In this document: positions 11,842 through 20,839 of the stretch, one piece after another
Position numbering within the stretch: the stretch's first letter is position 1
Layout of the letters: each line of letters begins with the position of its first letter
DNA from: Gnetum montanum
Taxonomy: Eukaryota; Streptophyta; Gnetopsida; Gnetales; Gnetaceae
Length of the DNA stretch: 38,153 bases
Assembly: GCA_015680685.1 (NCBI GenBank)
Contig: MNCI01004245.1
Location: forward strand, 49,292-87,444
Direction of reading: 5' to 3'
Notes under the pieces: model-generated
What the model was told of the DNA's origin: nothing
What the model saw: the letters and a program-made list of their open reading frames with translations, nothing else
Database searches by the model: none
Program-made: the position numbers and the translations under genes

Positions 11842-12216
11842 TTACTTTGTTGTTTCTACTCCCCTTAGAACCCTAACTTCATCAATGGTTGCGACCTTTA
11901 AAACACAAGTTCCAAAGTGGTAAGTAATATCAAAGTTTTGTAGGAAAGACATTTCTAAAATTGCATTGACATCTCCTAGTTCAAATTCAAAGAATTCATC
12001 AATGAAAGGCATGTCTTGTAAGGTAAATGTAATTTCTCCATACTTGGTATACTTGCTCATGGTTGTTCCATCTGCAAGCTCTATCTTAATAAATTTCTTG
12101 AAAGGTAAACTTAATTTCAATAAATTAATTAACTTTTGAGAAATAAAGTTATTAATAGAACCACTATTAATCAAAAAATTTAATTTTTTACCTTTAATTA
12201 AACATTCAACAATCAA
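11842..12216 (-). pseudogene. Retropepsin-like aspartic protease remnant
   Basis: This is the longest uninterrupted piece of the element (124 codons). It reads IKGKKLNFLINSGSINNFIS and then LADGTTMSKY and GDVNAILEMSFL. These are the active-site strand, the flap-proximal segment and the second conserved 'hydrophobic-hydrophobic-G' type region of plant Ty3/gypsy proteases. The active-site Asp expected in the DSG/DSGA motif is replaced by Asn (codon at 12166-12168), a GAT-to-AAT type change, so it could not cleave the polyprotein even though the frame is open. The ATG at its right end is internal to the original Gag-Pol frame and is not a real start. Gag lies upstream and reverse transcriptase downstream. 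Confidence 0.85.
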
Positions 12217-13434
12217 TGAAGAAAATTAAAATTTATGCAAACCTAACTTAGTTGATGTAGAAATCTTCTTTATGACTATGGAGGTGGTTTGAATTTTTTC
12301 TTTGTTCATGTTCGAATTGGATTTTTGATTCTTGGTTTGATTAGTCCTTTGTACCTTTACTCATAATTTTGGACAATCCTATTTAAAATGACCTTCACCA
12401 CAAACAAAACATCCTATCCCCAATTGAGCTCTCATAGTTGGTGTTTCTTTTATTGTTGCTTGTGGAAAGGTATCTTGTGAAATGGTAGCTTTTCAAAAGG
12501 TAGTTTGTACTTGATTCAATTCTTCATGATCCTTAGCAATTCTATGTGCTTCAAGAACTATCCAAGGATTATGTGCTCATGTCTAAGGATGTAATTTTCC
12601 ATGTAGTGTACAAATGAACTTTGAAGTTAATTCTCCTTCATCGTGGTGGCTTACATACTAAGAAAGATCACACAACTCTTTGTAGTAATCTTCTATGGAT
12701 CACCTTCCCAATCTTAAGGCATCAAATCTCATTTTTCACTCTTTGAGAAAATAATTGGGTATGAATTTTTGTTCAAAATATCAACAAAAATTGAGCTAAT
12801 TTGTAATCAAACCTTGAGATCTTAGTCCATTCCACCATGTTTTCATAAGACCTCTTAAATATAGGGAGATGACTTCTAAAAGTTCTTGACTTGATAGATT
12901 TAGCATATCAAAGTAATTTTCATTATATCAAGCCAATTCTTTACCTTGGCACTAGATCCAAGGGCTTCATCATAATGGTCTAATTTTACCTTCTTGACAT
13001 GAGCTTATGTCAACAATTCTCTAGGTGGATTAAGCTAGTTCCCATATTCCTTACCTTTGGTTTCTCCTTTAAGACCTAAAGAAGGGATATCGGTATCTTG
13101 GTGACTAGTAGGTGGGGGTTGGCTTTGGGTGGATACTTAGGGAAAATTGGTCTTGATCTTGATGTTGATCTCTAGGTGGAATGTGGCTAGGATTGGAAGA
13201 CTAAGTGAGATGATCATTTAATTGCTTCATTGAGTCTACAAAGGAATCCATCTTTCCTTGCACATCTAACCATTTATCCTTTAAACTCTAGGACAATTTC
13301 CTAATTTCCTTGAACATATTTTACATCTCTATCTTGAATCCTTGATTAGACTAATGAAGCTCTTCTTGAACACTCTTGATCTCATTAATTTTATTCTAAA
13401 GAGCATTCATCTAGTTATTGACTCAGGCTTCCAT
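12217..13434 (-). pseudogene. Gag remnant with CCHC zinc knuckle
   Basis: Gag begins at a likely ATG (13432-13434, MEA) just after the primer-binding-site remnant. A coiled, polar N-terminal part (KINEIKSVQEELH, MFKEIRKLS, KMDSFVDSMKQLNDHL) is followed by a Pro/Gln/Asp-rich linker and a capsid-like region. A zinc knuckle of the form C-x2-C-x3-H-x4-C follows, read as CFVCGEGHFK, stop, DC at 12411-12373. The stop is a TAG inside the knuckle. Numerous other stops and some frame changes break the remainder. Gag would form the particle and bind RNA. The call rests on position, the knuckle and the flanking pol domains; the capsid part is too decayed to align by eye. Confidence 0.75.
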
Positions 13435-13435
13435 T

Positions 13436-13445
13436 GCTCTCCAAT
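13436..13445 (-). other. Damaged primer-binding site (tRNA-Met type)
   Basis: The minus strand reads attggagagc immediately before the gag ATG. The intact plant initiator-tRNA-Met site, seen at 18007-18018 in this same window, is tggtatcagagc. Here the four bases tatc appear to be deleted. The position, a few bases before gag, fits. The sequence beyond it does not end in the element's own LTR terminus. Confidence 0.55.
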
Positions 13446-13778
13446 TTATGCTTTGGGTTTGAAACATTGGTAAGTTAAAGAAATAAAGTATGTTGGTAAT
13501 CCTTGGCCTCTATGGCCCTTTTTATGGGTCTCAAAATAGTTAATTAGTTACAAATGAGTTTGAAATAGTCATAAATTTCTTCTTGATCACCATATCCTAA
13601 TTGCTTCATTTTCTTAAGTAAAGCATTAAAAAAAATTCCATTGTCTAAAGGCTAAATCTAACCATTTCATTACATCTAAAAGGTCTAAACGCATTGGAAT
13701 CAATTTTTTAGTTTGAAATGGACTCTAAATTTAAAAATTATGGCCATTCTAAGTTTTCAAAAGTTTACACAATTTTTG

Positions 13779-13834
13779 AGACTTCTTAAGAGGTCACCCA
13801 TCCTAATTCTACTCCAAAATGAGCATGCTTAATT
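13779..13834 (-). other. 5S rRNA-derived fragment (minus copy)
   Basis: The minus strand reads aattaagcatgctc, a short variable piece, gtag, and then taggatgggtgacctctta and agaagtct. This matches the order of the 5S rRNA internal control region and downstream part (ttaagcgtgctt..., ...aggatgggtgacctcc.gggaagtcc). Only the 3' half is present, so it is not a 5S gene. 5S-derived promoter sequence inside retroelements is known from Cassandra elements in plants, but the host module here is not recognisably Cassandra. A second copy is at 19935-19993. Confidence 0.7.
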
Positions 13835-14483
13835 ATAGAATTTTTATTTAAGCTGCTAATAGGGCACCTAATTCTATTTTCAAAATTTTTTCTCATGTGA
13901 TTTCAATTTGAATTAATAGCTTGAAGAAGGAAATTTTAAATTTTCCATTAGCTTATAGGCATTTCAAAATTTCTGTCAATTGATAGAAATTTCAAATTTT
14001 TCATCTGGTGATGGAGAATTTTCCTATTACATGGAAGTAGGGATGATGAATATAACAATTGCAGTGACATGTTGGCAATAGACTCTAGGGTAAAGCACCA
14101 AGGTAGGATGATAGTGGTAGTGGCCAAGAGGAAGCACAACAATGACAGTGAGCATTAACAGTGGTGGCACAATGGCTACAATGGTAGCATTTGATGGCCC
14201 TCATGGAGTGGCACCTTGTGGGGAGTCCAAGTGATGGAGGCATTATATAGACTAGCAAGGCCTACATAGGGCTCACATAGCCCCAAAAGGGGCCTATGTG
14301 CCCTACTCTAGGCCAACGCAACATAAGAGTAACCTGGGTGGCTTGAGCTAAGGTTTGTATGGCCCTCATAAGTGTTGTGCAACAAGCAGCATTGGACGGG
14401 GTTTCCAAGGTTTTTGGCTCAATAGGTAGCACTAGACAGGCCATTATCAGTGATGTCATTGGTGCCCCTAGGTGCTCAAGATA

Positions 14484-14895
14484 GGTCATTAAAAATGGTA
14501 CCATCGATGCCTACAATGGACTATTATGAATAGTGCTAGTGGTACCTGCAATGGGCTATTATGAATGATGCCAACGGTGTTCACAGTGCCCTTGATTGAC
14601 TGTTATGAGTAATGCCATCAACATCTATAGTGTCGATGATGGGTCATTATGAATGATGCCTTTAACATCCACAATATCCACAATGGACCATTATGAATGA
14701 CACTATTAACATTTGTGGTGTCCATGATGGGCCATTACAAATGGCAGCATTGGCCTTCATAATGTTTATGATGGATCATTATAAATAGCACTATTAATAT
14801 CCATGGTGTCCATGATGGACCAATATGATTGGCACCATTAGCATTTGCAGTGCCTACAATGGACCGTTATGAGTGGTGCCTTTGGTAGGTAGGCA
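14484..14895. repeat. Minisatellite, 44-bp unit, about nine copies
   Basis: Seven consecutive units are exactly 44 bp, each with the form 'ggaccattatgaatg...catt(a/t)(a/g)c...gtgtccatgat'. They are preceded by two shorter units (34-35 bp) and followed by a partial one. The anchor ggnccattatgaat recurs with regular spacing between about 14554 and 14860. The period is not a multiple of three, and units differ by scattered substitutions, so it is a non-coding and fairly old minisatellite. It lies in the variable part of the 5S-containing module, and the plus-strand copy of that module lacks a comparable regular array. Confidence 0.8.
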
Positions 14896-15161
14896 ACAAC
14901 AACATGAGAGGTAGTAGATGTGATGGAAGGTAATGGGCAACATAGAAACTGTGGATCAAAAGGTTGCATGATTGACCTTTAGCATGAGATGAGTGGCCAC
15001 CCTTGCTATGGCTTTTGAACTACCGTGACCTTGGGCTATTTGCTAGCTGCCTAGCATGCGAGCCCTACCACGCATCAGTGTGATAGGTTCTGCCATGTAC
15101 TAGCAGGGCAAGTTCTACTACAGCCTTGCAAAAGGGTTTATTTTTGTTTTGTTTAATATAT

Positions 15162-15162
<1 letters not shown>

Positions 15163-15192
<30 letters not shown>
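15163..15192. repeat. ATT microsatellite
   Basis: About ten uninterrupted repeats of the trinucleotide att, at the position where the plus-strand module copy carries a tetranucleotide and trinucleotide AT-rich run (18885-18925). Confidence 0.9.
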
Positions 15193-15202
15193 GATAAAAA
15201 TT

Positions 15203-15235
15203 TTGGGGGTCAAGGTCAAACCTGCAACCTCTAGC
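15203..15235 (-). promoter_or_regulatory. tRNA B-box-like motif (minus copy)
   Basis: The minus strand reads gaggttgcaggtttgacctt followed by a C-rich run. The plus-strand counterpart at 18835-18862 is closer to the pol III B box (ggttcaaaccc). A functional role is not shown; the motif is mainly useful as an anchor for aligning the two module copies. Confidence 0.35.
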
Positions 15236-15299
15236 TTCCCAAATTTTTTTAATTAAAAAAATTAATTTAAAAGTACACATAACCTAAGAAATGTCATAT

Positions 15300-17400
15300 C
15301 TCTTGAATTATAAGTTTGATTTTGATTAAATTGGTACCATGGAAATATTTTGAAGAGTACTAGGAATTGAGCTAGATATATCACCATTTTGGTCAACCTA
15401 TTAATGACAAAATCATAAAAAGTGAGCATTATCTTTATTAAATCATTAATTAAGTTAAGTTGGTACTTCCTCTTTTCTTTGCTAAAATTCCTTACTATTT
15501 TTTTATAAATACATGAAGGAATTAAGTCTTTGTCCATCAAAACAATGAAATATTGAAGGATTCTTCTCAAATATTGCTGAATTGCTACAAAAATTTTAAC
15601 CATTGATATCATGGTCCCAAAGTTTTAAACTCCTTCTCTAGCTCCTCAAAGTCAAGCTCCTACAACTCCTTTAGGTAGCTCCAAATTAGTACCTATTTTT
15701 CTACATCAAAATAATGTCATTATTTCTTACAATTATGTGTGTAGTTTTCTTTAAAAGGGGGATTTTTAATATGTTAAAACTTCAAGATTTTCTGGATTAC
15801 TTGTCTTCCCTATTTTCAATGCAAAATATTGCAAGAATTTTATAGTTGAATGGTGTAATCAATATAATAAAAATAGAAGTTCTATTTTGCAATTAGTTTT
15901 TGGAGCACTCATAATTACTCTAATTGAAATATAGAAAAGTTTTGATTTTCACCATGGGGAGGATCATTTACTTCCCTTAGTTTTCTCTCCAATTATGTTA
16001 GAGATTTTGCAATCCACAAAAGCCAATTTCTCTAAGAAGGTTTCATTAATGAAATTCACTTCGATTTATGCCAATTCACAGTAAGGTCTTATGGCATCAA
16101 CACCAAACTAATGTTAGTACCCACTTCATTTTTATACTTCATGGTGCTAGGAATGGCAGATTTTATGATTGGGCAATATCTTACTTCTTTGCCTTGTACA
16201 ATGCCATGAATGAAGTGGCTGCTACCTTACACAATCCCAAGAAACCTTATACTATATGTTGTGTTCCCATAAAATTTTTTTAATCCTAAGTTGCAATCCT
16301 TCCATCAAAATTTTTAGTCGCTACAATCCTAAACTATGTCATGAATTTCTTCAAGAGGATAGAATCATAGAAAGTCAAATTGAGGGTGCAAGAAGGGATC
16401 AACTGGCTTTGCAATAGGCCAAAAATCAAGAGGGAAGTGGTGAGGTATTTATACATACATACATACATACATACACACACCTATATATATATATGAATTA
16501 TTATTATTTTCTATGTCTTTTTATGTATTTGATAGTGCAATTTGAGCTATAGAATGAATTGATCCAAGGTGCATAAATTGAAGGAGCACAAACTAAGGGG
16601 GCTAAAGGTACTTCCTCTATCATACTTAACACCAATTCCAAGGTACAATAATAGCCTAGTTTATTATTTTACTTGTACATTTGCTTTTCAAAATGAAAAA
16701 TACAAATTTCTTTCTTTCTGTTTTTTATACAAAGGCAATATACTAGGCAAGGTTCTAGCAACTCAAGATAAAAAGACCAAAAATAAGCCCAACCACAAGC
16801 CCAATAACAAGATACCAGAAAAGATAAAGGAAAATAAATAGAGGTAATTTTTTAATTATTTTAAGGTTTGAATACTTCCTTTTTTCTCTTTTTTGTATAA
16901 TGTTATCCCTTTTTGCCTTACAAATATCTGTGGAGTGGAGATTCTTTATCTATGAAATGAGAAGCACTGATACCATAAGCATAGATGGAAAACAAACTTT
17001 CACACCTATGCTTCAACTCCTCCTTCTAGATCCCCACCTGTGGCATTTATTCATGTAGCTCCAAGAAGGGATTCCATACTATAGGAAATGTCAACATTAG
17101 TTGCTAGGTCTGTTCTACTAACTCCTTTAGTTAATATCTCAGGTTCCCCTTACTCCCTCAAATAGATGGTGATGGTTGCCAAGGAAGAACTTGTTATTTT
17201 TTAGTAATTGGATCAACAGATCTCGACAAACGTTTCTTACTCTATTTGTGAGAATATCTACCACATTTGGGACTCCCAACCATGTGACTTCAAGAAGGAT
17301 TATGAATGGGTACAAATTGGAGTTCCATCATCCTTTCATCTAATTCCTAAAGATGCTTTGGAGGTTGTCCAAAATTTGGATCAACTTCTATAAGAGTTTG
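15300..17400. other. Unidentified stretch with weak protein-like pieces
   Basis: Short plus-strand pieces look protein-like (around 16068-16283, GRFYDWAISYFFALYNAMNE; around 17208-17393, CDFKKDYEWVQIGVPSSF). They lie in separate frames, and I could not link them to each other or to a known family. They may be relics of an older element into which the 17401 LTR element inserted. A minus-strand open frame of 116 codons at 15262-15612 has AT-driven composition and I do not count it. No RNA gene was seen. Confidence 0.3.
16447..16495. repeat. Compound microsatellite (atac)n(ac)n(at)n
   Basis: Six or so catacatacat-type tetranucleotide repeats pass into cacacac and then tatatatatat. This is ordinary slippage-prone sequence. 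Confidence 0.9.
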
Positions 17401-18004
17401 TGTCACATCCCCATTTCCAAATGATTCTACTAACTACTAAAGATGGTGTCTCTTCATAAAAAGTGTTATTGTCATGTTAACAAGACCCAAAAGGGTAGTT
17501 GTGATTAAGAATTGAAAGGGCATGTTATAATAATGGATGTGTCTCTTGAGGTAACCTTTGGGGATTTGACTAAAGACATTTATACCTAGGGTTAGAGGTT
17601 GTGCTAGCATGGAATGGCAGAGCTAGTATAGGCAAGTCATGGGATGGAATAGCCAGTATAGACAAGTCACAAGAAGTTGGGTGAAGCAGGATAGGAAGTG
17701 AACTGGCCATCCCTTCTGATTAGGTTGTAGGCCTAACCATGGTGGTAGTGCTAGATTGCCTCTAAGAGATAGATGTCAAAGGAAGAAAAATCCAAGGAAC
17801 ACTCTTAGAGCATGATCTAAATACACTTTTTTATATCAATAAAGCATTCTTTTATTTCTTTTTCTGCATTTTTCCTATTATTTCCTTTATACATAATGCT
17901 GAATATCACTTATATTTCACATTCATATATTTTCTTTGTACGCATAATGTCTAATATATTGTATATTTGATGTTTTCCATGACATTCAGGGATGGGATGT
18001 CACA
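17401..18004 (+). repeat. 5' LTR (604 bp)
   Basis: It starts TGTCACATCCCCATT and ends GATGGGATGTCACA directly before the primer-binding site. It contains a canonical polyadenylation signal aataaa (17839-17844) followed by a T-rich stretch, as expected around the R/U5 boundary. It matches the 3' LTR along its whole length with identical size, and differences are mostly transitions. Confidence 0.92.
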
Positions 18005-18006
18005 AT

Positions 18007-18018
18007 TGGTATCAGAGC
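18007..18018 (+). other. Primer-binding site, initiator tRNA-Met type
   Basis: tggtatcagagc lies two bases after the LTR end. It is the standard complement to the 3' end of plant initiator tRNA-Met used by many plant LTR retroelements, and it fixes the element's orientation as plus. Confidence 0.95.
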
Positions 18019-18699
18019 AAACCATGACCCAAGGACCATTCAAAATCATCAACTAACTACAACATGAATCGAATGATGAACCTTGAAGCCACAACACATG
18101 GAAAGCCATTGATCATCACGGGATGTACCATATGTTTGTAATGCAAGTTAGAACATACCTTTCCATTGACTTCACAAACAATGGATTAGTTATTTAGATC
18201 CCAACAACCAACAAAATTTCTTTCATGAATATCATTAATTGATGAAGATTTGATTATACCTTATCAAGCTTCATCAATTACTAGAGATGTTAGTAAGATA
18301 ATGATACACTGGTGCAAGTAACTCTTACCCATCTTAATACTATAATTAATAATCAAGTAGGGTCATTGTTAAATTTCTTTCCAGAAAGTTAGCAACTATG
18401 ACATGAATTGATCTTATTTTGTTTAAATTTACTATCCAAGTAATCTAAAATATTCCAAGTTACCATATGTCAACCTAGAAATGTCAATCCAACAAAATCA
18501 ACTTCATTTTTGAACCCTAAAATTATGTCCAATGTGTAGTACTCATTAAGATGATTCCAACAATATGAATTTCATCTCAATCGAATTTACAATTTGGGAG
18601 CTATTGATGTTTAAAGCTTTTTGTTATGCATGCATTAAAATAATATTAAATTATTAATTTATTAATTTATTATTGAACAAAAAAAAATTATCAAAATTT
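18019..18699 (+). other. Leader of the LTR element, no gag seen
   Basis: This is the place where gag would normally begin. Short frames are broken and I recognise no capsid or zinc-knuckle sequence. The region becomes AT-rich towards the 5S-containing module. Confidence 0.5.
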
Positions 18700-18841
18700 T
18701 AGGATCAAAAATCAATTTAGAATTGTCATTTACCCACACTGAAACCTTACCTTGTCAATGGTTGAACCTCCACGTCAACCGTGAAGGTAATAAAATAATA
18801 ATAAAAAGTTAAAAAAATAAATTTTCAAGTGGAAGGTTGCA

Positions 18842-18852
18842 GGTTCAAACCC
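18842..18852 (+). promoter_or_regulatory. tRNA B-box-like motif
   Basis: ggttcaaaccc fits the pol III B-box pattern GGTTCRANYCC closely. It sits within ggttgcaggttcaaacccc, which can pair with itself as a small T-arm-like hairpin. No convincing A box lies upstream at the usual spacing, so this is either a tRNA-derived relic or chance. Confidence 0.4.
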
Positions 18853-19934
18853 CAATCCCCCCAACATTAAAAATATCCATTTAAATAAATAAATAAATAA
18901 AATCAATAATAATAATAATTATAAAAATAAATAATATAAAAAAATTACTGTAGGCAAGCCTATGGCCAACCGCAGGGCTGTCAATAGACCATAGTAGGGC
19001 TTGTTGCTATTTGTGGCAAGGCTGTGCCATAACTGTAGTTGTAGGAGATTGGCCGTAGGGCCCACCCAAGGGCACCCAAAAGCCTGTTAATAGTGGTGAC
19101 CGTGGCCTACCTATTGTTAATGGCCATAGCACCCACCATGCATTACTGCCACCATGAAACTATCTGCCACACATCACCATTGTTGCGCATGTCGTGCTGT
19201 CACCGTCCTTAGCTATCATGCTAGCCACCAAAATGAACTACCAATCTATAATGCTCATTTCCTATGCCCTCCACCACCACCTACTGTTCTGCCACTACGT
19301 CACTCCCAATACACCATGGCCACCACTCACCACCAATGTTGGAAATGGGCTATAGGAGCAGATGATTGTTCTTTGTCAACCTTAGCGTGGGGTGCACAAA
19401 CCCTGACAAGGGTCATGCTAGCCCTTGCATAGGCTACACAAACCCACCCATGAGCCACATTTGTCCTTTCACAGGCCCTCATCCATACAAATGTCACTCT
19501 GCACCACCTCACCTATCAATGCCACGTCTACCACTGCTACTTGCGGCTTGCCCACCATCTGCCACATACACCACGCATCATCACCTTCTACTTTGTTCAT
19601 CACTACCTTTCACTCTACCCATCACTGCCATCCACACTACTTGTCACTGCCACCCATCACTACCTCTTGCACCACTCATCACCACCTCTAGCACCATCGC
19701 GTAGACCTTGAAACGATGCATCACTATGACCATTCACAAAGAAATGATAAATTTTCCATTATATAATAGAAAATTTTTTATTTTTCATCAACTAACGAAA
19801 AATATTGAAATTCCCATCAATTAACAGAAGATTCAAATTTTCATCATTAAACTATTAGTTAAAATTAGGAATTTGTGAAAATAATTTCAAGATTTAAAAT
19901 TTTTCATGGTGGTAGCAATAGAGATAAAAATTCC

Positions 19935-19993
19935 ACAATTAAGTGTGCTCTCTCTAGAGTAAAACTAGGATGGGTGACCTCTTAGGAAGTCTT
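19935..19993 (+). other. 5S rRNA-derived fragment (plus copy)
   Basis: The strand reads aattaagtgtgctc, then ctagagtaaaactaggatgg and gtgacctcttaggaagtctt. These follow 5S rRNA from the A-box-like ttaagcgtgct part through the C-box ggatgggtgacc to the gggaagtcc part, in order and with near-natural spacing. The 5' third and 3' end of 5S rRNA are absent. It is in the element's sense direction. Confidence 0.75.
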
Positions 19994-20465
19994 GTTTTCT
20001 ACAACAAATATCTTAAACTGTAGAAGCCATAACTTTTGATTTTGGAAGTGTTTTTTATCGAATGAAGAGTCGTTTGCTATAGATTTTAACCTATTGAACC
20101 TAATGGTGAAGTCAAATCCATCCCAGGGAACCCTAAAAATTACTTTTTACTCCTTGCCTGATATAGCACCTTAGGATCCTCAAAAGTTTATTTTTGGCAT
20201 CACTCAAACATACAATGTCTATTTTCAACATATGAATAGTCATTTTTAACATTTTTCACCCTTCTAAACTCAATAGTGAGTTTAGATTTATCATTTAGGC
20301 ATCCAATAATCCAATAATATTATAAATTTAACCTTTTAACCTTTAAGATTTAGTACATAACCCTTACAAATAGTCTTAAGATTACTATGGCATATTATTA
20401 GTTACACTACCCGGAGTTAGTGTTCTCAAGGGGGATAGAAAGGTCATCAAAAATAATATAGTTAA

Positions 20466-20590
20466 ATATTGCTAAAAATTAGGTAATGTAATTATATATT
20501 ACTAAAATTAGATAATGTAGTTACATATTACTAAAATTATATGATGTCGTTAACTATTACTAAAATTAGATAATATAATTATAAAAATAG
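20466..20590 (+). repeat. Short AT-rich tandem repeat, about 29 bp x 4
   Basis: Units of the form attactaaaattagataatg followed by tagttacat or a variant repeat four times, then fade into a looser 'ttgatgtagttgattatta' type run up to about 20660. It separates the 5S-containing module from the CCR4-like pseudogene. Confidence 0.6.
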
Positions 20591-20839
20591 ATAATATAGT
20601 TATTTAGTTGATGTAGTTGATTATTAGTTGATGTATTAGTTAATGATCAATTGATGCATTAGTTGGAGAATTAGTTTAAAAAATAGAAAAGTCTTCAACT
20701 ATTAAGAAAAAGATATATTAATCCATCCTACAATCAAAACATAGGGAAAAATAACATGAAGACTCAAAATCTTGTTTCAACAAGGAGTATGATACTCATG
20801 AAGAGAAATGATCTAGACAAGAATCTAAGAATAGGAATG

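Larger units (their letters stand above)
8215..13445 (-). mobile_element. Degenerate Ty3/gypsy chromovirus, 5' LTR missing
   Basis: Reading the minus strand from right to left gives a damaged primer-binding site, gag with a zinc knuckle, retropepsin, reverse transcriptase, RNase H, integrase, a C-terminal chromodomain, a polypurine tract and a 493-bp 3' LTR. This is the domain order of Ty3/gypsy elements, and the chromodomain places it among chromoviruses. All frames are broken, and catalytic residues in protease and integrase are replaced. Many in-frame stops stand where Trp, Gln or Arg is expected, as left by C-to-T change on either strand. On the right, no LTR matching the 3' LTR follows the primer-binding-site remnant. 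Instead the sequence runs towards a different module (13600-15290). The element cannot be autonomous. Confidence 0.9.
13600..15290 (-). repeat. 5S-containing module, minus-strand copy
   Basis: Read on the minus strand, this module holds (in order) a B-box-like ggttgcaggttt motif followed by a C-rich run and AT microsatellite, a G/C-richer variable region with the 44-bp minisatellite, an AT-rich stretch, a 5S-rRNA-like fragment (13779-13834), and a segment beginning 'ggccataattttt'. The same order in the same relative orientation is found on the plus strand at 18700-20150. The two copies are therefore a diverged inverted pair about 3.4 kb apart. The module could be part of a long LTR or leader of another retroelement family. 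I found no clear ends. Confidence 0.6.
18700..20150 (+). repeat. 5S-containing module, plus-strand copy
   Basis: In order it holds a B-box-like motif with a C-rich run (18835-18862), AT-rich simple sequence, a G/C-richer variable region (18950-19710), an AT-rich stretch, the 5S-like fragment (19935-19993) and a 'gccataacttttgat' segment. This parallels the module at 13600-15290 in inverted orientation. The variable region has several overlapping open frames rich in His, Pro, Thr and Ser (19154-19704). These come from CAC/CCA-rich sequence and show no domain. The module may be part of the element's own leader or a nested insertion, and no target duplication was found to decide. Confidence 0.6.

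Noticed and set aside
15262-15612. 116-codon minus-strand open frame
   Set aside because: Its composition is that expected of AT-rich DNA, it crosses the 5S-module boundary, and I see no motif. It is also absent from the corresponding place in the other module copy.
16068-17393. A host gene with exons at 16068-16283, 16569-16841 and 17208-17393
   Set aside because: The pieces do not share splice sites or a recognisable family. They could equally be scraps of an old element.
18835-18862. tRNA gene
   Set aside because: Only the T-arm/B-box-like part is present; no acceptor stem, D-arm or anticodon arm could be paired.
19154-19704. Overlapping His/Pro/Thr/Ser-rich open frames on the plus strand and one on the minus strand
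   Set aside because: All frames are open because the stretch is CAC/CCA-rich. There is no domain, conserved start or matching frame in the other module copy.
19935-19993. Functional 5S rRNA gene
   Set aside because: Only the middle and part of the 3' half are recognisable, with substitutions in conserved positions. The 5' end and the terminator T-run at the expected place are missing.
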